64,000 nucleotides of DNA from Pseudomonas oryzagri (lineage in GTDB: Bacteria; Pseudomonadota; Gammaproteobacteria; Pseudomonadales; Pseudomonadaceae), in the NCBI RefSeq assembly GCF_020831405.1, contig NZ_JAJHPU010000043.1:496001-560000 (forward strand). The letters run 5' to 3'. Both the position numbers and the translations under genes were made by a program. The notes below the pieces were generated by a model. It was given only the letters and a program-made list of their open reading frames with translations, had not been told where the DNA came from and searched no databases. Shown one piece after another: positions 13,756 through 25,442 of this stretch (within the stretch, counting starts at the first letter, position 1; each line of letters opens with the position of its first letter).

Positions 13756-14460
13756 ATGGCGCATTCGGAGACAGTTGAACGGATTCTCGATGCTGCGGAG
13801 CAGCTGTTTGCCGAGCGAGGCTTCACAGAAACCTCCCTGCGCATGATCACCGCCAAGGCCGGTGTCAATCTGGCTGCGGTCAACTACCACTTCGGCTCCA
13901 AGAAGGCGCTGATCCACGAGATATTGGCGCGTTTCCTCACGCCCTTCTGTCAGGGTCTGGACGCCGAGCTGACCCGCCGGCAACGCCTGGCGGGCGAGGA
14001 CGGCCTCAGTCTCGAGGAGTTGCTCGAGCTGCTGGTGCAGCAGGCATTGCGGGTCGAGCCGCGCCTGGGCAACCACCTCGCGGTATTCATGCGCCTGCTC
14101 GGGCTGGCGCTGATCCAGGATCAGGGGCATGTACGCCAGTACCTGGACGACAAGTACGGCAAGGTGTTTCGCCGCTACATGCAACTGCTCAACGAGGCGG
14201 CGCCGCCCGTTCCGCCGCTGGAGCTGTTCTGGCGCCTGCATTTCATGCTGGGCGCGGTGGCGTTCAGCATGGCCGGTATCCAATCATTTGGGCGGGTCGT
14301 CGAGAATCGTTTCGAGGTGGCGACCTCCAGCGCGCAGGTGCTGCAATTGCTGGTGCCCTTCATGGCAGCCGGCATGCGTGCCGACGCGTCGCTGCTCGAT
14401 GCGACGCTGATCGCCGCGCGCCCCTGCCCGGATGGCAAGCTCAGCCAGCCCGGCAAGTAA
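13756..14460 (+). CDS. psrA: TetR-family fatty-acid-responsive regulator PsrA
   Basis: TetR-type repressor of 234 residues. The N-terminal helix-turn-helix reads ETVERILDAAEQLFAERGFTETSL then ITAKAGVNLAAVNYHFGSK; the C-terminal ligand domain is helical. PsrA represses fadBA and its own gene, activates rpoS in several pseudomonads, and releases DNA when it binds long-chain fatty acids or acyl-CoA. Its position next to lexA and upstream of nagZ matches P. aeruginosa. The start at 13756 gives the known N-terminus MAHSETVERIL; longer in-frame versions run into the lexA promoter region and are rejected. Confidence 0.93.
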   Translation: MAHSETVERILDAAEQLFAERGFTETSLRMITAKAGVNLAAVNYHFGSKKALIHEILARFLTPFCQGLDAELTRRQRLAGEDGLSLEELLELLVQQALRVEPRLGNHLAVFMRLLGLALIQDQGHVRQYLDDKYGKVFRRYMQLLNEAAPPVPPLELFWRLHFMLGAVAFSMAGIQSFGRVVENRFEVATSSAQVLQLLVPFMAAGMRADASLLDATLIAARPCPDGKLSQPGK

Positions 14461-14602
14461 GCCGCAGGTGCCGCCGGCAGGCGGATCGGCTAAGCTAGTG
14501 GCCTGTTTGCTTGGTTCACGTGGTCAATTTCGGCGCTCCAGGCCCCGAATTGCGTTGCCCGTCCTCGCCATAGCCCTGTTATGACTCGTTGCGGCGCCTG
14601 GT

Positions 14603-14630
14603 CTCGGCGTCGCGGTCGTGCGACGCCGAG
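14603..14630. repeat. strong inverted repeat before the L,D-transpeptidase gene
   Basis: 10-bp perfect inverted repeat CTCGGCGTCG / CGACGCCGAG with an 8-nt loop, 35 bp upstream of the chosen ATG at 14665. No U tract follows. It could be a leader hairpin, or, if translation starts at the ATG at 14581, part of the coding sequence. Confidence 0.5.
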
Positions 14631-14664
14631 TCAAGCAACCAACCGCACAGGCCATCCGCGCCCC

Positions 14665-15201
14665 ATGCCTGACGTCACCCCGATGCTCGATCTGCTGCAT
14701 ATTTCCCTCGCCGACCAGTGCCTGTACGGCTTCGCCGCCGGCGTGCTGCGCGTGCGCCTGCCGGTATCCACCGCGCTGAACGGGCCGGGCGAGCGCCAGG
14801 GCTCGGGCTGCACGCCGCGCGGCCGTCACCAAGTGCGTGCGAAGATCGGCGCCGGCCTGCCCGAGGGCGCGGTGCTGGTCGGCCGGCGCTGGACCGGCGA
14901 GGTCTGGTCGACCGAGCTGGCGGCGCAGTTCCCACAGCGCGACTGGATCCTCACCCGCATCCTCTGGCTCAGCGGCTGCCAGCCGGGGAGCAACCGCCTG
15001 GGCGGTGTGGATACCTTCCGCCGCTACATCTACCTGCACGGCACCCCGGACAGCGAGCCGATGGGCGAGCCGCGTTCGCACGGCTGCATCCGCCTGCGCA
15101 ACGCCGATCTGCTCGCGCTGTTCGAACGGGTGCCGGTGCACTGTTCCGTGATCATCGACGAGGCGCCGCAGCCGCAGTGGCAGGCTGCCGTGCTCGCCTG
15201 A
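14665..15201 (+). CDS. L,D-transpeptidase (YkuD domain)
   Basis: A 178-residue protein that is one YkuD catalytic domain: substrate-binding strand region [22 protein letters not shown] and active-site motif [20 protein letters not shown] with the nucleophilic Cys. No signal peptide is visible. Family members form 3-3 peptide cross-links or attach proteins to peptidoglycan, or act on recycled muropeptides in the cytosol. The lack of an export signal and the gene 10 bp ahead of nagZ favour a link with peptidoglycan turnover, but this is inference. No start candidate (14581, 14665, 14683) has a clear ribosome-binding site; 14665 fits the family N-terminus best. Confidence 0.85.
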   Translation: MPDVTPMLDLLHISLADQCLYGFAAGVLRVRLPVSTALNGPGERQGSGCTPRGRHQVRAKIGAGLPEGAVLVGRRWTGEVWSTELAAQFPQRDWILTRILWLSGCQPGSNRLGGVDTFRRYIYLHGTPDSEPMGEPRSHGCIRLRNADLLALFERVPVHCSVIIDEAPQPQWQAAVLA

Positions 15202-15211
15202 GGAGTTTTTC

Positions 15212-16207
15212 ATGTTGGGTTCCCTGATGCTGGATATCGCCGGCACCTGGCTGACCGCCGAGGACCGCCATCTGCTGCGCCAGCCCGAGGTGGGCGGGCT
15301 GATCCTGTTCGCCCGCAACATCGAGCATCCGCAGCAGGTGCGCGAGCTGTGCGCGGCGATCCGCGCGCTGCGTCCCGATCTGCTGCTGGCGGTCGACCAG
15401 GAGGGCGGTCGCGTGCAGCGCCTGCGCCAGGGCTTCGTGCGCCTGCCGTCGATGCAGGCGCTGGCCGCCGCGCCCGATGCCGCGCGCCTGGCCGAGCATT
15501 GCGGCTGGCTGATGGCCAGCGAGGTGCTGGCCGTGGGCATCGACTTCAGCTTCGCCCCGGTGCTCGACCTCGACCACGGCCGCAGCACGGTGATCGGCTC
15601 GCGCTCGTTCGGCGCCGATCCGGCGCAGGTCGCCGAGCTGGCCGGCGCCTTCATCCGCGGCATGCGCGCCGCCGGCATGGCTGCCACCGGCAAGCACTTC
15701 CCTGGCCACGGCTGGCCCGAGGCCGATTCGCACATCGCCATTCCGCGCGACGAGCGCAGCCTGGACGAAATCCGCGCCTGCGACCTCAAGCCGTTCGTCG
15801 CTCTGGCCCCGCAGCTCGCCGGCCTCATGCCGGCCCATGTCATCTATCCGCAGGTCGACGCGCAGCCGGCCGGCTTCTCGCGGCGCTGGCTGCAGGACAT
15901 CCTGCGCGGCGAGCTGGGCTACCAGGGGGTGATCTTCAGCGACGACCTGAGCATGGCCGGCGCCCACGTCGCCGGGGCCGCCGACGCGCGGGTGGCGGCG
16001 GCGCTGGATGCCGGCTGCGACATGGCGCTGGTGTGCAACGACCGCGCCGCCGCCGAGCTGGCGCTGAGCTACCTGCAGCGCCGCGGCGTACGGCCGGCGG
16101 CGCGCCTGACGGGCATGCGCGCGCAGGCCTGGCCGGGCCAGGACTACCGGGCCCAGCCGCGCTGGCTCGAAGCGGTGGGTGCGCTGCGCGCCGCCGGATT
16201 GATCTGA
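15212..16207 (+). CDS. nagZ: beta-N-acetylhexosaminidase NagZ
   Basis: Cytosolic glycoside hydrolase family 3 enzyme of 331 residues that removes GlcNAc from anhydro-muropeptides during peptidoglycan recycling and so makes inducer molecules for AmpR-controlled beta-lactamase. It shows [11 protein letters not shown], the family motif KHFPGHG (catalytic His loop) and [10 protein letters not shown] with the nucleophilic Asp. GAGGAG lies before the ATG. It is 10 bp after the L,D-transpeptidase gene and 16 bp before the phosphorylase gene, so the three are likely cotranscribed. Confidence 0.96.
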   Translation: MLGSLMLDIAGTWLTAEDRHLLRQPEVGGLILFARNIEHPQQVRELCAAIRALRPDLLLAVDQEGGRVQRLRQGFVRLPSMQALAAAPDAARLAEHCGWLMASEVLAVGIDFSFAPVLDLDHGRSTVIGSRSFGADPAQVAELAGAFIRGMRAAGMAATGKHFPGHGWPEADSHIAIPRDERSLDEIRACDLKPFVALAPQLAGLMPAHVIYPQVDAQPAGFSRRWLQDILRGELGYQGVIFSDDLSMAGAHVAGAADARVAAALDAGCDMALVCNDRAAAELALSYLQRRGVRPAARLTGMRAQAWPGQDYRAQPRWLEAVGALRAAGLI

Positions 16208-16214
16208 TCTATAG

Positions 16215-16961
<747 letters not shown>

Positions 16962-16980
16962 TCGCCGCTAACCGGGCATG

Positions 16981-17016
16981 AAAAAGGGCGGCAGATCGCA
17001 GGATCTGCCGCCCTTT
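16981..17016. terminator. bidirectional terminator between phosphorylase and csiV
   Basis: 12-bp perfect stem GGGCGGCAGATC / GATCTGCCGCCC with a 4-nt loop, flanked by AAAAA on the left and TTT on the right. It can terminate both converging transcription units. Confidence 0.85.
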
Positions 17017-17033
17017 GCGTTCAAGGCGTCGGC

Positions 17034-17561
17034 TTACAGCGGAGTGACGCGGATCAGCGCACCCAGGGTCGGGTGGTCGAGGTAGGTCAGCTGGCCGGGC
17101 ACCAGGCGGCGCTTGACCTGCAGGCGCTCGCTGGCGGCCAGGAAGCCGTCGCCGTTGAACTGGTTGATCCAGGTGGTCAGCGCCAGCTCGAGCTGGCGCT
17201 CCTGGCTGAGGTCGAGCACGCCTTCCACCGGGAAGTGGCCGTCGCGTTGCTTGCCGGCGCTGAAGCGCACCGGTGCCGGGCTGGTGCCGACGCCCTGCTG
17301 CCAGGCCTTGTGCAGCAGCACCTGGTAACCCTGGGCGCTCTCCAGCTTGCCGGCGGTGTCGGTCAGCGCCGGGCTGCGTTCGTTCTGCGCGGGGATGGCG
17401 GCGGCGTTGGCGGCCCAGTCCTCCGGCGCCGGCTGGCTGGCGTCGAGCGTCTGTTGCGCCTGGCGGAAGACGATCAGCTCGACCTGGTAGAGCGCCTCGG
17501 CGAAGGCGCCGGGGGCAATCAGCAGCAGGGCGAGCAGGAGGGGGCGAAGCAGTCGGGGCAT
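17034..17561 (-). CDS. CsiV family protein (secreted)
   Basis: A 175-residue protein with a clear signal peptide (MPRLLRPLLLALLLIAPGAFA) and the family core ALYQVELIVFRQ near the mature N-terminus and DHPTLGALIRVTPL at the C-terminus. This is the DUF2803/CsiV type, named after a protein reported to interact with CARF in mammals only by acronym coincidence; in bacteria the function is unknown. It starts 11 bp after the mfd stop on the same strand and is probably cotranscribed with mfd. Confidence 0.75.
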   Translation of the reverse strand: MPRLLRPLLLALLLIAPGAFAEALYQVELIVFRQAQQTLDASQPAPEDWAANAAAIPAQNERSPALTDTAGKLESAQGYQVLLHKAWQQGVGTSPAPVRFSAGKQRDGHFPVEGVLDLSQERQLELALTTWINQFNGDGFLAASERLQVKRRLVPGQLTYLDHPTLGALIRVTPL

Positions 17562-17572
17562 GGGCGTATCCT

Positions 17573-20500
17573 TCAGGCGGCGTGCGGGGTCAGGCGCTCG
17601 AACAGCGCCTCCAGGGTGTTGAAACGCTGTTCCGGGCGCTCCATCGGCACCTGGAACTTGAACAGGGTGGCGCCTTCGAACTTGTAGCGGTTCGGTTGGC
17701 TCTGGATCAGCTTGATCAGGGTCAGCGGGTCGACCGGGGTATGCGCGGCGAACTCGAGGCGTCCGCCCTGCGGCCCGGCGTCGATCTTCTTGATCCCCAA
17801 CTGCTCGGCCTGCAGCTTGAGCAGGGTGAGGCGCATGAGGTTCTTGGCCGGCTCGGGGAGCAGGCCGAAGCGGTCGATCATCTCCACCTGCAGCTCGTCG
17901 AGGGCGCTCTCGTCGGCGGCCGAGGCGATGCGCTTGTAGAGGATCAGGCGGGCGTTGACGTCGGGCAGGTAGTCCTCGGGGATCAGCGCCGGCAGGCGCA
18001 GGTTGACCTCCGGGCCGCCGCCCAGCGGCTGCTCCAGGTTGGGCTGCTCGCCCTTGCGGATCGCCTTGACCGCGCGTTCGAGCATCTCCATGTACAGGGT
18101 GAAGCCGACCGCCTGGATTTGCCCACTCTGGCCTTCGCCGAGCAACTCGCCGGCGCCGCGGATTTCCAGATCGTGGGTGGCCAGCACGAAGCCGGCGCCC
18201 AGGTCCTGGGCGTTGGCGATGGCCTCCAGGCGCTTCTGCGCGTCGTCGGTCATCTGCTTGCGCGGCGGGGTGAGCAGGTAGGCGTAGGCCTGGTGGTGGC
18301 TGCGGCCGACCCGGCCGCGCAGCTGGTGCAGCTGGGCCAGGCCGAACTTGTCGGCGCGCTCGATGATGATGGTGTTGGCGCTGGGCACGTCGATGCCGGT
18401 CTCGATGATGGTCGAGGCCACCAGCACGTTGAAGCGCTTGTGGTAGAAGTCGCTCATCACCTGCTCCAGCTCGCGCTCGCGCATCTGCCCGTGGCCGATG
18501 CCGATGCGCGCCTCGGGCACCAGTTCGGCCAGGTCGGCGGCGCACTTCTCGATGGTCTTCACGTCGTTGTGCAGGTAGTAGACCTGGCCGCCGCGCAGCA
18601 GCTCGCGCAGCAGCGCCTCCTTGATGGTCGGCTGGTTGGCCTCCATGACGAAGGTGCGCACCGACAGGCGGCGTGCCGGCGGGGTGGCGATGATCGACAG
18701 GTCGCGCATGCCCGCCACCGCCATGTTCAGCGTGCGCGGAATCGGCGTGGCGGTCAGGGTGAGGATGTCCACCTCGCTGCGCAGCGCCTTGAGCTGTTCC
18801 TTCTGGCGCACACCGAAGCGGTGCTCCTCGTCGATGATGGCCAGGCCCAGGTCGCGGAACTTCACGTCGTCCTGCAGCAGCTTGTGGGTGCCGATGACGA
18901 TGTCGATCTTGCCCTCGGCGAGCAGTTGCTCGGCCTCGCGCACTTCCTTGGCGGACTTGAAGCGGCTCATCACCTCGACCTTCACCGGCCAGTCGGCGAA
19001 GCGGTCGCGGAAACTGTTGTAGTGCTGCTGGGCGAGCAGGGTGGTGGGCACCAGCACCGCCACCTGCTTGCCGCCATGGGCGGCGATGAAGGCTGCGCGC
19101 ATGGCCACCTCGGTCTTGCCGAAGCCGACGTCGCCGCACACCAGCCGATCCATCGGTTTGGCGCTGAGCATGTCGGCGCGCACCGCCTCGATGGCGGCCT
19201 GCTGGTCGGGGGTCTCCTCGAACGGGAAGCCGGCGGCGAAGGTCTCGTAGTCGACCTGGGGATCGCCGAAGGCATAGCCCTCGCGGGCGGCGCGGCGGGC
19301 GTAGACGTCGAGCAGCTCGGCGGCGACGTCGCGCACCTGCTCGGCGGCCTTGCGCTTAGCCTTCTGCCAGGTCTCCGAGCCCAGGCGGTGCAGCGGGGCG
19401 AGGGAGTCGTCGCTGCCAGTGTAGCGGGCGATCAGGTGCAGGCTGGACACCGGCACGTACAGCTTGGCTTCCTCGGCGTACTCCAGCATGAGGAATTCGG
19501 CGGGCTGGCCCTCGACCTCGAGGGTGACCAGGCCATGGTAGCGGCCGACGCCATGGTCGATGTGTACCACCGGCGCGCCTTCGCGCAGCTCGGTAAGATG
19601 CTTGACCACGTTGTCGCCGGCGTCGCGGACCTTGTCGCGGCGCCGGCGCTGCATGACGCGGTGGCCGAACAGCGGGCTTTCCGGGATCAGCGCCAGCGTA
19701 TCGAGCAGCAGGCCCTCGTCGAGCGGGGCGATGCAGATCGCCAGGCGCTCGCCGCCGGCGGCGAAGGCGGCCCAGCCGTCGACTTCGCGGGGCTTGAGCT
19801 TGAGACGGGCGAGCAGCTCGAGCAGCACCTCGCGGCGGCCGGCCGATTCGGCGCAGAACAGCACGCGGCCGGGGTATTCCTCGATGAAGCGGCGCAGCGC
19901 GGCCAGCGGCTCGCCGGCCTTGGCCTGGATCGCCAGGTCGGGCAGCGGGCGGGCGGCGAAGCGTTCGCGGCCGACGCCGGGCTCGAGGTCGCGCTGGTCG
20001 GCGATCACCCGCGGCCAGCCCTTGAGGCGGGCGAAGCAGTCCTCGACGGCGAGGAACAGCTCGGCCGGCGGCAGCAACGGACGCTCCGGATCGTAGCGGC
20101 GATCCTCGTAGCGGCTGCGCAGGTCGTTCCAGAACTGCTCGGCGGCGTGCTCGATGCCGGGCAGGGAGAACACCTGGGTGTCGGCCGGCAGGTAGTCGAA
20201 CAGGCTGGCGGTGTCGTCGAAGAACAGCGGCAGGTAGTACTCGATGCCGGCCGGGATCAGGCCGCTCGAGAGGTCCTGGTACAGCGGGCAGCGCCGGTAG
20301 TCGACGTCGAAGCGCTCGCGAAAGCGCGCGCGGAAGTCGGCCACCGCCTTCTTCTCCAGCGGGAACTCGCGGGCGGGGAGCAGGCGCACGGAGTCGACCT
20401 TGTCCACCGAGCGCTGGGTCTCGGGGTCGAAGGTGCGCAGCGTCTCGATCTCGTCGTCGAACAGGTCGATGCGGTAGGGCAGGGCGCTGCCCATCGGGAA

Positions 20501-21013
20501 CAGGTCGATCAGCGCGCCGCGCACGGCGAACTCGCCATGTTCGTAGACGGTATCCACGCAGCGGTAGCCGGCCGCCTCCAGGCGCGTGCGCATGTCGTCG
20601 ACGTCGAGCCGCTGGCCGACGTCCAGGACCAGGCTCGAGCCGAGCAGGAAGCGCGGCGGCGCTAGGCGCTGCAGGGCGGTGGCGATCGGCACCACCAGCA
20701 CGCCGTGCTTGAGTTCCGGCAGGCGATAGAGCGCGGCGATGCGCTGGGAAATGATGTCCTGGTGCGGCGAGAAGACGTCGTAGGGCAGGGTTTCCCAGTC
20801 GGGGAAGTGCAGCACCGGCAGGTCCGGGGCGAAGAAGCGCAGCTCTTCCTGCAGGCGCTCGGCGCTTTGGCTGTCGGCGGTCAGCAGCAGGGTGAAGCGG
20901 CGGGCGCCGGCGGCCGCCTCGGCGATGGCCAGGCTCTGGGCGGCACCCGGCAGGTTGCCCCAGTGTTGTTTGCCGGCGGCGGCCGGCAGGCTTGGAAGGC
21001 GCAGTACGGTCAC
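17573..21013 (-). CDS. mfd: transcription-repair coupling factor Mfd
   Basis: An 1146-residue translocase that removes RNA polymerase stalled at DNA lesions and recruits UvrA. The N-terminal part is the UvrB-like damage-recognition module (FPDWETLPYDVFSPHQDI). The middle has the RNA polymerase interaction domain (HIDHGVGRYHGL...), then the RecG-like helicase: GDVGFGKTEVAMRAAF (Walker A), LVPTTLLAQQHYNSF, IDEEHRFGV (DEEH box), and GQMRERELEQVMSDFY with GRVGRSHHQAYAYLL. The C-terminal D7 domain includes DYLPDVNARLILYKRIA. Length and order are normal for the family. Confidence 0.97.
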   Translation of the reverse strand: MTVLRLPSLPAAAGKQHWGNLPGAAQSLAIAEAAAGARRFTLLLTADSQSAERLQEELRFFAPDLPVLHFPDWETLPYDVFSPHQDIISQRIAALYRLPELKHGVLVVPIATALQRLAPPRFLLGSSLVLDVGQRLDVDDMRTRLEAAGYRCVDTVYEHGEFAVRGALIDLFPMGSALPYRIDLFDDEIETLRTFDPETQRSVDKVDSVRLLPAREFPLEKKAVADFRARFRERFDVDYRRCPLYQDLSSGLIPAGIEYYLPLFFDDTASLFDYLPADTQVFSLPGIEHAAEQFWNDLRSRYEDRRYDPERPLLPPAELFLAVEDCFARLKGWPRVIADQRDLEPGVGRERFAARPLPDLAIQAKAGEPLAALRRFIEEYPGRVLFCAESAGRREVLLELLARLKLKPREVDGWAAFAAGGERLAICIAPLDEGLLLDTLALIPESPLFGHRVMQRRRRDKVRDAGDNVVKHLTELREGAPVVHIDHGVGRYHGLVTLEVEGQPAEFLMLEYAEEAKLYVPVSSLHLIARYTGSDDSLAPLHRLGSETWQKAKRKAAEQVRDVAAELLDVYARRAAREGYAFGDPQVDYETFAAGFPFEETPDQQAAIEAVRADMLSAKPMDRLVCGDVGFGKTEVAMRAAFIAAHGGKQVAVLVPTTLLAQQHYNSFRDRFADWPVKVEVMSRFKSAKEVREAEQLLAEGKIDIVIGTHKLLQDDVKFRDLGLAIIDEEHRFGVRQKEQLKALRSEVDILTLTATPIPRTLNMAVAGMRDLSIIATPPARRLSVRTFVMEANQPTIKEALLRELLRGGQVYYLHNDVKTIEKCAADLAELVPEARIGIGHGQMRERELEQVMSDFYHKRFNVLVASTIIETGIDVPSANTIIIERADKFGLAQLHQLRGRVGRSHHQAYAYLLTPPRKQMTDDAQKRLEAIANAQDLGAGFVLATHDLEIRGAGELLGEGQSGQIQAVGFTLYMEMLERAVKAIRKGEQPNLEQPLGGGPEVNLRLPALIPEDYLPDVNARLILYKRIASAADESALDELQVEMIDRFGLLPEPAKNLMRLTLLKLQAEQLGIKKIDAGPQGGRLEFAAHTPVDPLTLIKLIQSQPNRYKFEGATLFKFQVPMERPEQRFNTLEALFERLTPHAA

Positions 21014-21160
21014 GGGCGACTCGCGGTGGCGGCAAAGCGGCCATTGTAGCGGGCCGGCGAGCCGACTGTCAGTGATGGCCGTGGCACGTTGCCCGAACGC
21101 TTCGGGGCCGTCATAATGTAGCCCTTTTTGTTATCCCCTACATTGTGGAAGGTACCGCCC

Positions 21161-22603
21161 GTGAACCAGAAGACCGACCAGTGCCTTGGTGATTGGATTG
21201 ACCGTGAGGCTCTCGCCGAGGCCATGATTCCGCTGATCGGCCAGCTCTATCGCAACAACAATGTGGTGACTTCCATCTATGGCCGCGGCCTGATCAACCG
21301 TTCGGTGATCGGCATCCTCAAGGCGCATCGCTTCGCCCGTCAGATCGACGACGCCGAGCTGTCGGTCCATGACACCTTCCCGCTCCTGCAGGCCCTGAGC
21401 GTGCTGGAAGTGGGCGCCGCTTCGGTCGACCTGGGTCGTCTGGCGGTCAAGTACAAGAGCGAAGGCAACGGCCGCAGCGCCGAGCAGTTCGTCCGCGAAG
21501 AGCTGGCCGAAGTGGTCGGCAAGCAGGGCAGCGAGCAGCGCGAAGGCACCGACGTCGTGCTGTACGGTTTCGGCCGCATCGGCCGCCTGCTGGCGCGCAT
21601 CCTGATCGAGAAGACCGGCGGCGGCGACGGCCTGCGTCTGCGCGCCATCGTCGTGCGCAAGGGCGCCGCCAACGACCTGGTCAAGCGTGCCAGCCTGCTG
21701 CGCCGCGACTCGGTGCACGGTCCGTTCAACGGCACCATCACCATCGACGAGGAGAACAACACCATCCTCGCCAATGGCAACCTGATCCAGGTGATCTACT
21801 CCAACGATCCGACCACCGTCGACTACACCGCCTACGGCATCAACAACGCCATCGTCGTCGACAACACCGGCAAGTGGCGCGACGCCGAAGGCCTGGGCCA
21901 GCACCTGAAGTGCCCGGGCGCCGCCCGTGTGGTGCTGACCGCGCCGGGCAAGGGCGAGATCAAGAACATCGTCCACGGCATCAACAGCAGCCTGATCAGC
22001 TCGGACGACAAGATCCTGTCCGCTGCCTCCTGCACCACCAACGCCATCGTGCCGGTGCTCAAGGCTGTCTACGACAAGTTCGGCATCGCCCATGGTCACG
22101 TGGAGACCGTGCACTCCTACACCAACGACCAGAACCTGATCGACAACTTCCACAAGGGCGATCGCCGCGGCCGCAGCGCGCCGCTGAACATGGTGATCAC
22201 CGAGACCGGTGCCGCCACCGCCGCCGCCAAGGCCCTGCCGGTACTGAAGGGCAAGCTGACCGGCAACGCCATTCGCGTGCCGACGCCGAACGTCTCCATG
22301 GCCATCCTCAACCTGACCCTGGAGAAGGCCACCAGCCGCGAGGAGATCAACGAGTACCTGCGCCACATGGCGCTGCACTCCGAGCTGCACAAGCAGATCG
22401 ACTTCACCAACTCGCCGGAAGTGGTGTCCACCGATTTCGTCGGTTCCCGCCATGCCGGCATCGTCGATGGCGAAGCGACCATCTGCAACGACAACCGTGT
22501 CGTCCTGTACGTCTGGTACGACAACGAGTTCGGCTACAGCTGCCAGGTGGTGCGTGTACTGGAAGAGATGGCTGGGGTCACCCCGCCGGCCTTCCCGCGC
22601 TGA
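21161..22603 (+). CDS. glyceraldehyde-3-phosphate dehydrogenase with N-terminal extension
   Basis: A 480-residue GAPDH. The standard enzyme begins only at about residue 131 (DVVLYGFGRIGRLLARIL, NAD(P)-binding Rossmann motif). The catalytic Cys is in SAASCTTNAIVP, the His in TVHSYTNDQ, and the C-terminus WYDNEFGYSCQVVRV is typical. The first 130 residues are an extra helical domain (DWIDREALAEAMIPLIGQLYRNNNVVTSIYG...) found in the long GAPDH class of pseudomonads and some other gammaproteobacteria. Start: a GTG at 21161 with GGAAGG 7 nt upstream; no ATG fits. It is a single gene between mfd (divergent) and nqrA and ends at a perfect terminator. Confidence 0.93.
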   Translation: MNQKTDQCLGDWIDREALAEAMIPLIGQLYRNNNVVTSIYGRGLINRSVIGILKAHRFARQIDDAELSVHDTFPLLQALSVLEVGAASVDLGRLAVKYKSEGNGRSAEQFVREELAEVVGKQGSEQREGTDVVLYGFGRIGRLLARILIEKTGGGDGLRLRAIVVRKGAANDLVKRASLLRRDSVHGPFNGTITIDEENNTILANGNLIQVIYSNDPTTVDYTAYGINNAIVVDNTGKWRDAEGLGQHLKCPGAARVVLTAPGKGEIKNIVHGINSSLISSDDKILSAASCTTNAIVPVLKAVYDKFGIAHGHVETVHSYTNDQNLIDNFHKGDRRGRSAPLNMVITETGAATAAAKALPVLKGKLTGNAIRVPTPNVSMAILNLTLEKATSREEINEYLRHMALHSELHKQIDFTNSPEVVSTDFVGSRHAGIVDGEATICNDNRVVLYVWYDNEFGYSCQVVRVLEEMAGVTPPAFPR

Positions 22604-22622
22604 TCCGCACAGGTCGCCAGTG

Positions 22623-22649
22623 AAAACGGGAGCTTCGGCTCCCGTTTTT
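22623..22649 (+). terminator. rho-independent terminator of the GAPDH gene
   Basis: AAAACGGGAGC-TTCG-GCTCCCGTTTTT: 7-bp GC-rich stem extended by A-U pairs, UUCG tetraloop and U5 tract. Confidence 0.92.
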
Positions 22650-24228
<1,579 letters not shown>

Positions 24229-24230
24229 CC

Positions 24231-25442
24231 ATGGGTATGCGCGATTTTCTCGACAGGATCGAGCACAACTTCGCCGCGGGCGGCAGGTACGAGAAGTGGT
24301 ACGCCCTCTACGAGGCGGTGGACACCTTCTTCTATCGTCCGGCCAGCGTGACCAAGACCACCGCCCACGTGCGCGACGGCATCGACCTCAAGCGCATGAT
24401 GATCACCGTCTGGCTGTGCACCTTCCCGGCGATGTTCTTCGGCATGTGGAACGTCGGCCACCAGGCCAACCTGATCTTCGCCCAGAGCCCCGAGCTGCTG
24501 GCGGCCCAGCAGGGCTGGCGCTTCAGCCTGATCGGCGCACTGGCCGGCTTCGACCCCGCCAGCCTGTGGGACTGCCTGGTCCAGGGTGCCGCCTGGTTCC
24601 TGCCGATCTACCTGGTGACCTTCGTGGTCGGCGGCTTCTGGGAGGTGCTGTTCGCCTCGGTGCGTCGTCATGAGGTCAACGAGGGCTTCTTCGTCACCTC
24701 GGTGCTGTTCGCCCTGATCCTGCCGCCGAGCATCCCGCTGTGGCAGGTGGCGCTGGGCATCAGCTTCGGTGTGGTGCTGGGCAAGGAGGTGTTCGGCGGC
24801 ACCGGCAAGAACTTCCTCAACCCGGCGCTGGTCGGCCGGGCCTTCCTGTTCTTCGCCTACCCGGCGCAGATCTCCGGCGACGGCGTGTGGACCGCGGTGG
24901 ATAGCTACGTCGGCGCCACCAGCCTGAGCCTGGGCGCGGCCGGCGGCGTGGAGGCCATCGCCGGCCAGGGGATCACCTGGATGGATGCCTTCCTCGGCTT
25001 CGAGCATGGCTCGATCGGCGAAACCAGCGCCCTGGCCATCCTGATCGGCGGCGCCGTGCTGCTGCTGACCAAGATCGCCGCCTGGCGCATCGTCGCCGGG
25101 GTCATGCTGGGCATGATCGCCACCAGTGCCCTGTTCAATGCCATCGGCTCGGACAGCAACCCGCTGTTCGCCATGCCCTGGTACTGGCACCTGGTGGTCG
25201 GCGGCTTCGCCTTCGGCATGATCTTCATGGCTACCGACCCGGTGTCGGCGGCGATGACCCACACCGGCAAGTGGCTGTTCGGCGCGCTGATCGGCCTGAT
25301 GGTGGTGCTGATCCGCGTGGTCAACCCGGCCTTCCCGGAAGGCATGATGCTGGCGATCCTGTTCGCCAACCTGTTCGCGCCGCTGATCGACCACTTCGTC
25401 GTTCAGGCCAATATCAAGCGGAGGCTGGCACGCAATGTCTAG
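24231..25442 (+). CDS. nqrB: Na+-NQR subunit B
   Basis: Membrane subunit of 403 residues, about ten transmembrane helices, forming part of the sodium path. It carries a covalently bound FMN: Thr230 lies in [10 protein letters not shown], the D-x3-G-A-T acceptor motif recognised by the flavin transferase ApbE, which is encoded in the same operon. The protein starts 2 bp after nqrA and overlaps nqrC by 8 bp. The start [14 protein letters not shown] is the family N-terminus. Confidence 0.97.
   Translation: MGMRDFLDRIEHNFAAGGRYEKWYALYEAVDTFFYRPASVTKTTAHVRDGIDLKRMMITVWLCTFPAMFFGMWNVGHQANLIFAQSPELLAAQQGWRFSLIGALAGFDPASLWDCLVQGAAWFLPIYLVTFVVGGFWEVLFASVRRHEVNEGFFVTSVLFALILPPSIPLWQVALGISFGVVLGKEVFGGTGKNFLNPALVGRAFLFFAYPAQISGDGVWTAVDSYVGATSLSLGAAGGVEAIAGQGITWMDAFLGFEHGSIGETSALAILIGGAVLLLTKIAAWRIVAGVMLGMIATSALFNAIGSDSNPLFAMPWYWHLVVGGFAFGMIFMATDPVSAAMTHTGKWLFGALIGLMVVLIRVVNPAFPEGMMLAILFANLFAPLIDHFVVQANIKRRLARNV

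Noticed and set aside
17034-19139. Minus-strand frame that fuses mfd sequence in another frame to the CsiV-like protein
   Set aside because: The CsiV-like protein has its own signal peptide and start at 17561; upstream codons are out-of-frame mfd.
17273-20665. 1130-codon plus-strand open frame across mfd
   Set aside because: Antisense to mfd, which has all helicase motifs; the antisense product is low complexity and has no start signal.
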